In this document: positions 46,501-58,500 of the stretch, in pieces
How the letters are laid out: each line of letters begins with the position of its first letter
How positions within the stretch are numbered: position 1 is the first letter of the stretch
The notes under the pieces: generated by a model
The model's database searches: none
Told to the model about the DNA's origin: nothing
The model's input: only the letters and a program-made list of their open reading frames with translations
Position numbers and translations under genes: made by a program
NCBI RefSeq assembly: GCF_950023065.1
Contig: NC_088679.1
Span: forward strand, 60,760,001 to 60,824,000
Length of the DNA: 64,000 nt
Direction: 5' to 3'
From: Planococcus citri
Lineage: Eukaryota > Arthropoda > Insecta > Hemiptera > Pseudococcidae

Positions 46501-49500
46501 AGTCTTTCGAGTAAGTAAGTAATTTCATACTCCATAGTCTTGTTTCTCTTTATTTTTCCATCGAATCTTTTGTTTTTTCTCATAATCAAGTTTTTGGAAT
46601 AAAAATAGGGTATTGAAAAAAATCTGGAATTTTTCTTGAAAAACGATCTAAGTACCTATTTGAGTGAACTTTCAAAAAAAAGTTTTCATGGGAATTTTTG
46701 ATTTCCTCTCTAAATTTTAACAAATTTTGATTAGTTGCACGACACTTTTTCAAAAACCCTGAAAATCATGACAGAATTTCAAACTTCTTAAAATGCTTTT
46801 AAAATTCTAAAAAACTGGATCAATTGAATTTTTGATTTTCTCTCAAAATTTTTATGTGCAAATCGCATGACTTTTTCGCAAAAATCCCAAAAGTCGTGAC
46901 ACAATTTCATCTTGGAAATTCTTCAAAAATGCTCAAAAAAAAGTTCTGATAAAGATTTCTGATTTTCTACCAAAATTTTAACTCATCTGGACGAGTTGAA
47001 TGATATTTTTTCAAAAATCGAGATTTGCATTTTGGACTCACAATTTTTCAAAAATGCCTGTAGGAAAAAATGACCTGATATTTTCACAGATTAATATGTA
47101 ATTTCAGGCTGCTTCTCTTCATTTTTATTTTTATTTTTTTTTGCAAGAATCTCAGTGATAACTGATAATCACCAAAGAACGGATTTTTGAGACAAATTCA
47201 TGGCTCTGCGGAAAAATGGAGCCCAACATTTCTGATCTGTGGAGAAATTATCATTTTGTTTTCAACAAGGGGACTTTTTGAAATCACACCATCGCATTTT
47301 TCGAATTGAACAAAACCAAGCTGGATTGAAAACTTGAAAAAAACCACTTGACCTTTTTAATTGCTAACGTATAAGTACCTACAATTTTGAATTTTTGGTA
47401 AATTTTTGAAAATTCAAAAAAGCTGTTTTAACCTCCCCCTCTTCCTCCTTCCTAAAAAACTTTCAATTACGATTTTGAAACTTTTTCATCAAATATTATT
47501 ATTTTTTGAGCATAGTGAACAAAAGTGTGAATAATTCATCAATTCAACTCTCAGACGTAAAAAACTAGCGGTTTTGTACGATTTAATGGAGCCTCGAGCG
47601 ATTTTGTAATAACTTTGGTCGATGAAAATTACAGTAACGTGAGTTCAAAAATGAATTTTTAATAAATTTGTAAATTTCAGAAAAAGTGAAAAAAAAAATC
47701 AAAATTTTAAAGAAGACTCAAAACGAGGGGGGAGGGGGGGGTTCAGCAAGATATCGTTTGTTGTTCACTCTACTATAAAACAATCTCAATTTAACCTTTT
47801 TGCAAACTCCAGACATTTCAAATTGCTCTGAAAGGGGTCAGTGTTTATTGAGCATCCTTTCGACCATTTTCGTTACCTAATTTTAATTTATCTTTCTCAA
47901 AAACATTTTGACATCTTTCAGTTTTTCTGGAATTGAAAAAAATTACTTTTGACCCCCCTCCCCTCCCACACTTTTGAAATTTCGAGGTAAGTATAACCAC
48001 CTAAAACAGTCGAAAGGGTGTCCAATAAGCACCAATCAAAGTTATAGGTGCTAAAGCTCAATTTTTGACTCTCTCAGAGTGATTTGAAATTGCTGGTGGA
48101 AATTAAAAAATTACCGAAAGCTTTCAAAACTATTGGTCGTTGATGTTTGGGAGTTGAATTGAAGAAATTATTTTCATTTGTTATTTTTGCTCAGTAAAAC
48201 TTACATTTCATTATAAAGTTTGAAAATTGTCGTTAAAATAGACTTTTCGAATCTTGAAAAATTCGTCAACAGATCCAAAAATGAGCTCCAGCTCCTGAAA
48301 TTTTGGTTTTGGGGGTTTTAGCCTTTAGGTCATGGTCTTACGATCTGGCTAAGTTTCGTTCAAATTGGAATATGTAAGCTCAAAACGTTTTCTTGTAAGG
48401 GACTTAGCTTCTGAAATACTTCTAGAAAAATTTGGAATGCTCAAATATACAATATACCTATTGAATGTTTTTTTTTGTAAGAACATTGCGAATGAGCCAT
48501 TCTGTATTTTCATGCCATCAACGATTTCCAAAAAAAAGTGAAAATTCCAAGAAGTGTTGGATTTTTGTTTCGAATTTGGGAGTCATTTTGTATGGGTAGA
48601 GGGTGCGCGAGAGTGGGGGGGTATTTCAATTATTATCTTCATAGTATGTATGAAAAAAAACATACTTAAAGAATGTAGATGTATTTTCTGAGTCCATGTG
48701 AAGAAAATCATCCCCCTTCTTGTATAATTACAAGACTCCCTCCCAAATATTCATCGAGAAATTGCTCTTCAAGAATATACCTTAAATGCACCTCTGAACA
48801 ATAATTTTGATTCACGACTTCTTTGAAAATACGTATGTACTGAAATTATGAAAAGTGGAGGATGAGGTGAAGGAAGGAGGATGATGTAACACCTTTAATG
48901 GACTAAAATAGGTAGGTACTAAAATTTATGCATCAGGTAGGTATCATGATTTTCTTTCTCAAAATTGTAATGCAAATGAATACAAGCAAGTACGTAGGTA
49001 GCATATTTTTTAAAAATATTACAATAAAAAACCAAATAAATTGTATTTTTCTTCTCACTTTTCATTAAAAAAAAGAAAAAAAGTGCTGTTTATTTGGTAC
49101 TAAAAATTATTATAGCAAGTTCGCGTGGTAGTAAATTGCAGTATATAATGAAACGAAAAAAAATGCAATATTTTTATTCGAGTGTAAGAAATTAAAATTA
49201 CCGAGGCAGCTTCGTCTCGATAAATTTATTATAACTACCGTTATTCTTTCAAAAAAATATACTTATGCCGGTTCATAAGAGAGGCACTTAGATATATATT
49301 TCTATCGGAGTGGAAATAGCTGAAAACCTTAAATTACCTTTTGATTTAAAATAATAGAAGTTGTTTTGATACGAAGATTCGTCGTTGAAATAAAAATACC
49401 TGCTGGAAAAAATACTTCTCTATTTCTCTGTACCTACTACGTTTTTTCTCTTTTAAAATTCTACGTGTATTTGGCTAATGCAGTGTAAAGTATTTATTCC

Positions 49501-52500
49501 ATCCTAACGCACTTTGTTTGATTAGTTTTTTTTTTTTTCGTCTTCGATACGGACGATGAAAGGAAAAGAGCACCTAGGTAGGGTTTATGAGCATAAGCAG
49601 CTCAAGGGATGACCAACGAAGTAATTTGTTCAACGCTCAACGATGCGATTACTTTGATTTAATTTTTTTTTTTTTAGATTCAAAACCTTCCCAGCAAATG
49701 TGTATTTAGCCATTAAAAGGTTAATTTTATGGGATAGATGTATTTAAAATAATTAAAATAATGATAATTTACCTACACTCGACACTGAATTTGCACTAAA
49801 AACGCGGTGAAATTCGCCTCCAACTCGTACATAGGCTATGTAGTACGAAGGTGAATCTTATACCAGCGTTTTTCAAATGTATCATTTTCCCTCTTATTAA
49901 AGCGTATACTGAATGAACTTCATTACCGAACTAGATCAAGGAGATTGCTCTGTAGCTAGTTTATGAATGAATGCCGACAGGTTTACGAGTTGATTCATAG
50001 TAGTTTATACCTACTCGAGTAAATCCCGCAATAGGTGCGTTGCCAGGAAGACACGTGTTTTAATTAATATTACGATCATCTACGAATAAAATTTCGTACC
50101 GATTGTTTTATTTGTACATTTTTTTTCACCTTTTGTCAAGTACCAAGAGTCTGAGAACATGAAGTTCCTGTTAGAATAATTTCAAGTGCAACTTGCTGCA
50201 CAGTGCAGTGGTTGGTTTTTTGCAAGGTTTAATCATTTCGCGATGTAATTAGCTAGGTAGTGGATTTGAATAGTTGTTTGATTACCGATTTCGAATCATG
50301 ATTATCGAACACGTGCAGCACTACAGATCTATTTTTTGGTTTTATCAAACGAGTTTCCTTTCGAAGGTGACTTTTTTTTTTTTGAAGCACATGTAAGTAA
50401 TAAAATTATACATTAGGATTTTATATTTCGAAATTTTTTATTTAATAGAATTTTAAAAGAAAATAATACTGGTTTGTCTGAACGCTTTTCTAAAATAAGA
50501 CATTGGGAACTATCGATTTCCATACGTGACCACATTTGTCGATAGGTTGCTGAATAATTTACACGAGTCGAGAGTTAGGTAGGTAATCATACTTAGATGG
50601 TGCTAAATTTAATTTTCGGATTCAGGTGTGTGCGACCAGTATTCATGTAGTGGATACAGGGAAAGAAAATGCGAGGAGTTGAATGGCTTCACTTGAAGCA
50701 GCAAAAATAAAGTTAATGGCAGTACAAAGTGTTGGGTGTCTGATGGAATCAACTTGAACGTGCAGAAAGCATAGGTATATTTACTTATTTGTTGTTTTGT
50801 CACATTCAAGTATGATTGACCACAAGTTAGGCATTAAAAAAACCGGTACAGCTATACACAGTAACCACTTTTAACTCAATGGGCAAGCTGGGTTGTCATT
50901 TAAACGTTAGATTTACAAGTATACGTATTTTTATTTACGTTGGTGCTTCCCTGTTTATTATTTAAACACATTTACCCAGTGGCATGACGAAATGATGTGT
51001 CTTGGGAGGAGGTGGGGGGGGGGGGGGTGAGACTGAAAATTTTCGAACTTTTTTCGTCAGATTTTCCAAACTTTTTATTCCAGATCCTACCTCCAGAAAT
51101 TTTTCCGTTAATTGACCAGATGTTCGAACAAATTTTTGAAGGGAGAATAATGTTGAATAATTTAAAATAAATTTTCAAAAACGATGCTAGTCTTTTTCTT
51201 ATTTGCCCAAGCGAAGTGAGAGCGCAACATTTTTGGGAAATTTTCGATTTTGTCCGAGTGAAGCGAGAGTAAAAGCTTTGAAAAATTTACAATTTGTGAA
51301 GTTCTAAAAAATCATTTACAATATATGAAGTTTCACTTCACTTTCAACGTGAAAATTTCGTGATTTTTTCAGGTGTTTTGGAATGAAATTTCGCACTTTT
51401 TTGCGCCGGTACCAACTCTGTATCGATTTGGTTATGATTCTTGCTTGGAAATTTTTGAAAAATTGTGCAGCAGAATTCAAATTTGCACGAGCAGTTTTGA
51501 AAAAATTAATTGTTCAAAAAGAGGATTTTCTTGGCTTCAACATTTCAAAATTTTAACAATAAGTTTCAGGAAATAAAAAGAATAAAGACCCGAGCAAAGC
51601 GAGAAGAGATCTCGAAAATTCACAATTCTTAATTTTTTTAAGACATTATTTTATATTTTCAAAAAGAACCAATTTTGGAAAAAATTAGAAATTTTATTGT
51701 TTCCGAATTTCAGGCGAAAAATAAAACATTTTTTTGATATTTTGGCAAGAGTTGGGACTCTCTGGCAGTTTTAATTAGAATGCATCGGAGAGACCTTTTT
51801 TTTTTTGGAAAATTTCAAGTGAAACAACATTACCCTACTTTTGATGTGAGAAGTGAATTTTTTTATTTTTTTCCTACTCTCTAATTTTGGTTAGAGAAAG
51901 AAATAGAGAATGATCTGGGCCGAGCGAATCGAGGGCGAAAGGTTTTGATAATTTATAATTCAGGAAGTGAAAATCCATGCTTTGGGTCAAACAATTCCAT
52001 TAGCAAAATTTTTCGATATCTATTTTGAAAAATTGGAGAAAAGAATTTGGCATAATTAGTAGTTATAAAGCTTAACTTAATTGCTGAGACTAACTTCTTT
52101 TAGGTTCCTTCAATTTTTTGAATAGAAAGGAATTCAATAGGCAAAGGCCTAGGTATTTTTATTTTATTTTATAAGTTTTTTTTTGACTTGAAATATTTGA
52201 AGTTGTGATTTGTTTTTGTAAATTTTTTTAACGTAAGTAAGTAAAAAAAAAGTGGAAGATAATTTAAAGATAGCATAACTTTGCATAAAATTTTGGGTAA
52301 AATTTCAACTTGATCATTTCAATGCTTACCTACTTATCCAAGAGTTGACCGAGTGTGAGGGCACGGAAGGAATTTAAAATTTAATTTCTCAATTCAGTTT
52401 TGTATTCCTGCTTGTTGAGGTGTCCTAACTCAATGCATTTACGTAAAATTATTTTAATTTTTCCATCACGAATAGGTATGTTTTTAATCCAAAGATAACT

Positions 52501-53907
52501 TGAAAAAAAATGAGCTGGATTCAAAAAATTGTCAGGTTTTTTTATGCTTCCATAATTTATGTTGTCCAAACTAAATGAATTTTTTCAAGTAGAAAATGCT
52601 TCGAAATTTGATCTGTTTTGCAACATATTTTAGAAAATTATGCCCAAATTGGTGAAATTTCCTGCATTGATGGAATCAAATTTTGATATTTTTCGTAAGT
52701 TAAATTTGAATTTTCAAAACTGGCTGAAATTATTTGCGAAAATGAACATTTTATTTAATTGCGTTGATTTGCGACGATATTTTTATACGTTTTTAAGTAA
52801 AGTTAGGTACCTATAATACCTACTTATGTATTTCAACAATATTTTCAAAAAAAAAATCTTGTAAGAAATCAAGTTTTTTTTACATTTTTTCAAAAATGGG
52901 GGTCTATAATATTGCCAGGATTTTTATGGCCAGTTTCGAAGGGTTATGTCTCGATTTGTTTCGACAGATTGATTTCTTTGATGAATCTTAAAATGTGTTC
53001 GCTGGCTCTTTTTTTCATACTTCATTAGAATAGGTTTCAAAGGTTTTGCCTTTGAAGGACAAATTATTAACAAAGCATCTTGTTGTAATACCTTACGCAA
53101 AGATCACTTGATCATCCCTTCTCCCTCCCCTATTCCTTCGTGCCAGGAGTCAATGTCAAAGGGGCTGATTTACAAAATGAACCAAATTAATTTAGGCATC
53201 ACTTTAATTCAATTTCGTTTAAGAATGTTTGATCAAGTATACAGATACACCTATAAGTAGGTATTAGGTAACTCACTTTTTGTAGTGAAAAATATTGTGA
53301 ACCGTGATTTTTTTCAAAATTGTGCATGAAATGAATTTGCTTGGAATGCAAATCAGTTCAAATCAATCATCAGCAAAATATCCCATGTTTGAAATTTCAA
53401 AAGAGTGAGCAAAATTGACAATAATTTTTAGTCGATGTGTTTTTCGAAATCATTTTCACTGATATTATTAAGTACCTATACCTACCTACTTATCCAATTT
53501 GTTCAACTAGATATACCTAGGAGAGGACTATTTTATTTCATGATAAAATTTTCAATTTCTACTTTGTTCGATTCAATGTCTAAGATAAATTTCAATAGTT
53601 ACATATAATAGCAACTTGAATTTGTAGATCGGAATCCTCCATCGATGAATTCAAAAAAAAAAAAAAAACACAAATTCACTGGTTTTTAGCAAACTTGGAT
53701 ATATATAATAATTTTTTTTAAAAGAAAGGAATAAGGAATGAAACTGAGCAAAAAAAACGTAAATAAACTTTCGAAAAAAAAAACACAAAATAGAATTCAA
53801 AAAAGGAAAATAGGTAATTATAAAAACTACTCACGTAATTTAACTGGATTAGCTTCTAAATACGAAAGAAATCCGCAAATATACACAACAAGAAATACCG
53901 AATTCAT
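37435..53907 (-). CDS. takeout / juvenile hormone-binding-like secreted protein (gene span)
   Basis: Six exons join with perfect phase into 250 codons plus stop, the usual length of the takeout/JHBP (TULIP-fold) family. These proteins carry small hydrophobic ligands in haemolymph or sensory organs and act in feeding, circadian and hormone pathways. Residues 1-19 are a signal peptide (MNSVFLVVYICGFLSYLEA). Two Cys (31 and 41) in FIQCKQSDPQFDQC match the conserved N-terminal disulfide. GVPRFGLPPIDPL is the family GiP.lgipplDPl motif. Mid-protein LEGHYKVSGKVLVLPIQGDG matches the GkY.v.GkiL.lPi.G.G motif, and NVFLNENWPEILGEL is the classic C-terminal N.FLN.NW. motif. All features of a functional gene are present. 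The ligand is unknown. The large first intron (8.1 kb) may hold regulatory DNA. Confidence 0.95.
38251..38400 (-). CDS. takeout-like gene, exon 5
   Basis: Acceptor TATTTAG|CTGGCT, donor ATTAG|GTAAGA, phase 1 to 1. It encodes GFKAEATCNFKET and DFNFSVTKLHIIMENLFNGD, a typical takeout beta-strand and turn segment. Confidence 0.93.
39227..39363 (-). CDS. takeout-like gene, exon 4
   Basis: Acceptor CATCAG|AGTCGA, donor CTTAT|GTGAGT, phase 2 to 1. It encodes KLDLSAPVILEGHYKVSGKV then LVLPIQGDG, the family's second conserved motif. The frame stays open past the donor, which is why a longer uninterrupted frame appears here. Confidence 0.93.
39454..39601 (-). CDS. takeout-like gene, exon 3
   Basis: Acceptor TTATAG|GAGTAC, donor GTAAA|GTAAGA, phase 1 to 2. 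It encodes VPRFGLPPIDPLRISTLSI and FNDLDIVNIGTADVKDV, the first half of the lipid-binding fold. Confidence 0.93.
45609..45701 (-). CDS. takeout-like gene, exon 2: Cys-pair exon
   Basis: Acceptor TCTACAG|CGAAAG, donor AAAAG|GTAACG, phase 1 to 1. It encodes KGFIQCKQSDPQFDQC and ends AVPELVKG, joining directly to VPRFGLPP in exon 3. Confidence 0.92.
45702..53834 (-). other. intron 1 of the takeout-like gene
   Basis: 8.1 kb, AT-rich. It has a diverged inverted pair at about 47810-47870 and 48005-48100 (TTTCAAATTGCTCTGA / CCTTTCGACC words), a 14-base G run at 51014-51027, and a GAGCGAAGCGAGAGnAAAAG-type dispersed repeat at 51.2-52.0 kb. No coding exon is seen. Confidence 0.65.
53835..53907 (-). 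CDS. takeout-like gene, exon 1: signal peptide
   Basis: ATG at 53907. 24 codons plus one base, donor TTAC|GTGAGT. It encodes the hydrophobic leader and EANPVKL. The start is supported by a signal peptide directly after it and a TATA box about 110 bases upstream. Confidence 0.9.
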
Positions 53908-54015
53908 ATTGTTAAAAATACGGATTAATCCCCGCGATGTTTTGTTTACAAATGAAATGAACCAGTTGTTGCAAAATCCGTTGGCAATTTGTCAGTCGAT
54001 TGTGGTAGCTCGCTT

Positions 54016-54023
54016 CTTTTATA
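54016..54023 (-). promoter_or_regulatory. TATA box of the takeout-like gene
   Basis: TATAAAAG on the minus strand, about 110 bases upstream of the start codon. Transcription would begin near 53993, leaving a leader of about 85 bases. Confidence 0.65.
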
Positions 54024-54990
54024 CACGGCTCGCTTTATTTATATTTTTTCTTTCCGACTCGAAACAACGTCGTTACCTATGACATTGCGTTATGCTTTGG
54101 TATTTTCGCGATGTACACTTATTAGTCGTTCATATACTGTATACTGGAAGTGGGAATTGATGGTTATCCATATGTAGTAGGTAGTTTGTATACGGTTTTT
54201 TTTCACTTGTGTTTTCTTTTCGATGTACGAGTAATTACACGTACGATTATTAACTTTTTCATTGTGGTAGCTAGGATTACGAGTATCTAATTGATTAAGT
54301 TTAGGGTTATTTTTAATCGTGGTCAGATTTTCAAGCACAAACTTATTCGAAATATTCCGTCGGAATTTATTTTCATTTTATAGGGTTGTAGGAAATTTTA
54401 ACGTGAATTTTTTCCATATACATAGATACCTACTTACCTGGGTGGAAATTTTCTCACATTTTGCAAGGGGAAAAATCAAAATGAAAGTTCGTCTGAGAGT
54501 ACCTAACCTACCCGTATGTGTGGGCTAAACGTACCACTGTACGTGTTTCCATAAACAATCGAGGGTGTGTGACTTTCTTATGGTAACTTTTTCAAAGTAT
54601 TTTTTTTCATTTTTTTTTTCGAATGAACTCGTACGAGTATAATGAGAAAGATAAGCTGAGTTTTGTGTTAAAAAAAAAAAAAAGACTTCCAGTATTGTGA
54701 GTTTAAAAAGTTACTCCATCCATATCTAAATGCAAAATGCTCGTCAGTTTTCGTTTTATTGATAAATTTTTGATAGAAACTTTCGAAGGATTTTTCTAAA
54801 GGAAGAAAGAGAACGGAAGAATTTGTGTGCTTAAATGTCTGTGTTGGTTTAGACGGTTATGATTTTACTCTTAGCTAAATTTTTAAACCGAAAAAAGTTG
54901 GTAATTTTTTGAAATTTTTTTTCGAAATTTTGATTTGGCCTGATTAATGCGAAATGTATGTGAAGAAACAATTTTCAAAACACGAATTTG
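54024..54990. other. upstream region of the takeout-like gene, no gene seen
   Basis: AT-rich, with CTCGTACGAGTAT-like and TACCTACTTACC motifs. Short frames on both strands overlap each other and show no similarity. Confidence 0.5.
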
Positions 54991-55428
54991 AAGGATTTAG
55001 ACCAAATTCAGTGGAAGCCTTCGTTTTGAATTGAGAGTCTCTCAGAGAAAATTTTGGCTGCGGAGGTGACCCTGGAGGAAAAATGTGAGTCCACAAAAAA
55101 GGATTTTTTCACTCCAGCAGCTACCCAGCCTGTTTTGGGAAAAATGTCCCTAAAAATGGTCTTGGATTTTGATCGCAAATGGCTAGTTCGACGCAAAATC
55201 TCAAATACATATTATATTTTCGCACTGGACTATTTTTCCTTAGACCATTTAGTATTTCCCAAAGTCGGCTGGGCAGGTGCTATAGAGCGAAAAAAACACG
55301 ATATTTTCGAAAATACTTATCTTTGAGGACACACATCTTTCCTCCAGGGTCACCTACGGAGACAAAATTTTATCTAAGAGACTCTTTATTCAGAATGAAG
55401 ATTTTCACTGAACTTGGTCAAAATCCTT
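54991..55428. mobile_element. MITE with ~100-bp terminal inverted repeats
   Basis: The left end AAGGATTTAGACCAAATTCA is mirrored by TGAACTTGGTCAAAATCCTT at the right. Matching continues inward past GAGTCTCT and GGTGACCCTGGAGGAAA. Open frames in both directions derive from the arms and do not encode a known protein. Confidence 0.75.
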
Positions 55429-58400
55429 CCCCAATTTTTTTTGCGATCCATCTAATGTTCGTACTTTTATTAACTTTAAAATATGTTTCAGGCAAATGAC
55501 AAGTTTACTTTAACTTTACTAAAATTTTATATATTTTTGGAGATTTGTAGTCGTTTTTGTGCCCGTGTTTGAGGTTTTTTTTCCATGTTATATTTACTTT
55601 ACGTGTTGATTTTTCCAAATTTCATTCGTTTTAAAAACATTTTTATCAATTTTTTGATGATGTTTTGATTATCTACGCATTTTTCACGAAATTTCGCTCA
55701 CATATTGAAATATTTCATCAATTTTGATTCTGTTGAATTATTTTTATATCATTTTAATAAGTTTTGACATTGTTATATACATATGCAGTTTTTTGTTGAA
55801 TTATGTTTACTTTCTTTTTTTTTATCCAACGATTGAGTCTTGAAAATAGTAAAACTGATTTCTCACATCAAAAATGATGTTTTTTCACTTCTGAGGAATT
55901 GTGAATTTTGAATTTTCGTCTTTCGAGTGCTTCTGCTCTTACTTCGTTCGGGCCATTTATGTGTATTTTCAGAAATGCCTATCATAATTCTTTGGAAATT
56001 ATTGTTAGATTGCGGGAGGAGCAGGACCGTCGAGGGGGGAGGGGCAGCTTACCCCAGATTTGCTCAAATTTTTTGCTATATCCTTTTTTTATGTCACATT
56101 CACAAGGAAACTATTAAAGTTGTCCAAAAACACTCTCCCCCACAAAAAAAGGACTAGCTTTATTGCGAACCTATTTTTTTTTTCGTTAAAAATGGGGGGA
56201 GGGGTGTGGAAAAGTCGCGAAAAAAGGTCGCGAAAAGCCGCGATTTTTGAGTACAAAATTTTGGTAGGCACCCTGTTTTTAAACCACGTTTTTGGAGTTT
56301 TTGATGATTTTCGCTTTGCTGAAATTTCATAATTGGAACATTTTAATGATTTTAGTACCTACCTACTTTTCACGATTCTGTGATTTTAAAAACATTTTTA
56401 CCGTATTTTATGCACTTTTTTGCTAAATTTTAGCAGATTTTCATAAATTTTCACCAATCTTGAATGATTTTCACAGGGTGTCCACAAACCTGGAAAGCCC
56501 GGAAAACCTGGAAAAGTCAGGGAAAAGTAAGGGAATTTCGGGCTATTTAACATCAAAAAGATGAAGAGACGAAAAGACGGACCGATAGGAAGACGGAAAT
56601 ACGGAAGGACTGAAAGACAGAAAGACTGGATGAAAGAATGAATTATTAAAAACGTAAAATAAAATAAAATAAAATTTCAGTATTGAAATATGTAAAATAA
56701 AATACAAGATTTCAGTAAGTATTCAGTTCAGTATTTAGTTCCAGTTCAGCTCAGTATTCAGTTCAGTATTCTGTCCAGTTCATCATTCGTTTCAAGTTCC
56801 AATAAAAGATGTTTGAAGGTTCAAATGAAAATTTAAAAAACTTTTCAGCTCAGCACGTTAAAATCTTGATTTTTCCTACTAAAAACCCCCCAAAAAAATT
56901 CCCACCAAGTTTAAATAAGAACCACCCTATTGAGCACACAGTCATGCTTGGAAAAAAAGGGCACAACTGTTGATCTATTAACGATATTATTGGAGCTCAT
57001 GATGTTCGAAAAAATATGACACCCTCCCCCCCACCTGATCGCGTGTGTAATTCATTTTTCAAGAATCTGGAAAATTGGAGAAATTGGTCTGGAAAACCTG
57101 GAAAAGTCAGGAAAAATCATTTCCAAAAATGAGTAGACACACTGTTTCATGTTTTCTTTTGGTCTTGTGATGTCGTTGTAAGTAAGTTTTTGCAGTTTTC
57201 GCTGAATTTTCTTCGAATTTCGCTAAAATTTTTATTGATTTTTCATAAATTTTAATGGTTATAATGTTTTAAAAATGTTTCTACGCTATTTTAATTTATG
57301 TTTTAAATGGGTACCTACATTTTATGTTATTTTATGTAAATTTTGATCAAATTTTAGTGGGTTATTTTTAATGATTTTTAATAACATTTTCTTTTTTTTT
57401 TATTAATTACTTAAGTATAATTTTTTTGAATATTTCTCAAATTTTGCTGAGATTTTTATAGATTTTTTTGTAATTATTCAAAATGATTTCAATACTTTTA
57501 ACAGGTACGAATAAACGTGTTTTTATGTCGCAAATGTTGAATAAAAATTGATGAGGAATAACTTCGTGAAATCGCTCAAACTGGCTTGAGAAGAATATTT
57601 CCATAAAAACTTAAACCCCTTCCCCTCCCCTTTACGCTTTCCTCTCAACACAGTGTCTTGATTTTGATGCTTTAGGTATATATATACCTAAGTATGTATA
57701 TTATCAATTTTTATGTCTGGAAATTCCAAAAATTCGCTCAAGGCTATAGCGTTTAAAATCATTACCAATTTGTTGAAATGGTTATCGAATATGAATCGAA
57801 TTTCAGCTACCTATCTATGTACTTTAATTTGATCACACAAGTTTTTTGTAGTAAACAAGTCAAACATAAATTTTCGAAAACTCTCCAATTTTTTTTTTTT
57901 GGGGGGGGGGGGGGGGGGTGTTTATAATATTACAAGATTATTACACCCGTAAGGGGGGGGGTAGATTTGGTTTGTGAGGTTGATGTTTTTTATTAGGGAG
58001 ATGAATTTTTGTATTTCCGAGGGTTCGTTAGGGATAGTAGGTGGGTTTTCTGAAAAATGAAATCAGGCATTGTGGTGTATTTTTGGATGTTTTCCCAATT
58101 TTTTCTACCAATTGGTGCAATGGTGCCTCCCTTGTCAGAATGAAATGAACAATCGCTGAGCTCGGATTAAAAATCATAACATTTTGAAAAATATTCGTAA
58201 GCCAAACGTAAATAAATCACCTCTCCATATACCATGATAATAGGCACAAGACTAGGTACTTTCAAACAACGTGGAAGAATTCCTCGAGAATTACTCGCAT
58301 TTTCAATTATTCTAGGTGTATGTACTTTGTTTAACAGAGTTCACTTTCATTAGCACGGTTCGAGACAAAACAGGTTGTTTTTTTTCTCTCCTTCGGTACC

Positions 58401-58500
58401 TTGACCAGTAATCATATCGAACGACAGAGTAGTATATTACGCATATTGTATAACTCTGACAACAACGTAGACGAGTGATTATTGTTTAGCGGATTTTTTA
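55429..58500. other. no gene seen; repeats and homopolymers
   Basis: Contains the GGAAAACCTGGAAAAGTCAG dispersed repeat (56475-56560, 57075-57130), a degenerate GAAAGAC purine tract (56560-56640) and (AAATA)n-like DNA (56654-56690). T12 followed by G18 lies at 57889-57918. Confidence 0.55.
57889..57918. repeat. T12-G18 homopolymer pair
   Basis: Twelve T directly followed by eighteen G. Such runs are also error-prone in assemblies, so the exact length is uncertain. Confidence 0.9.
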
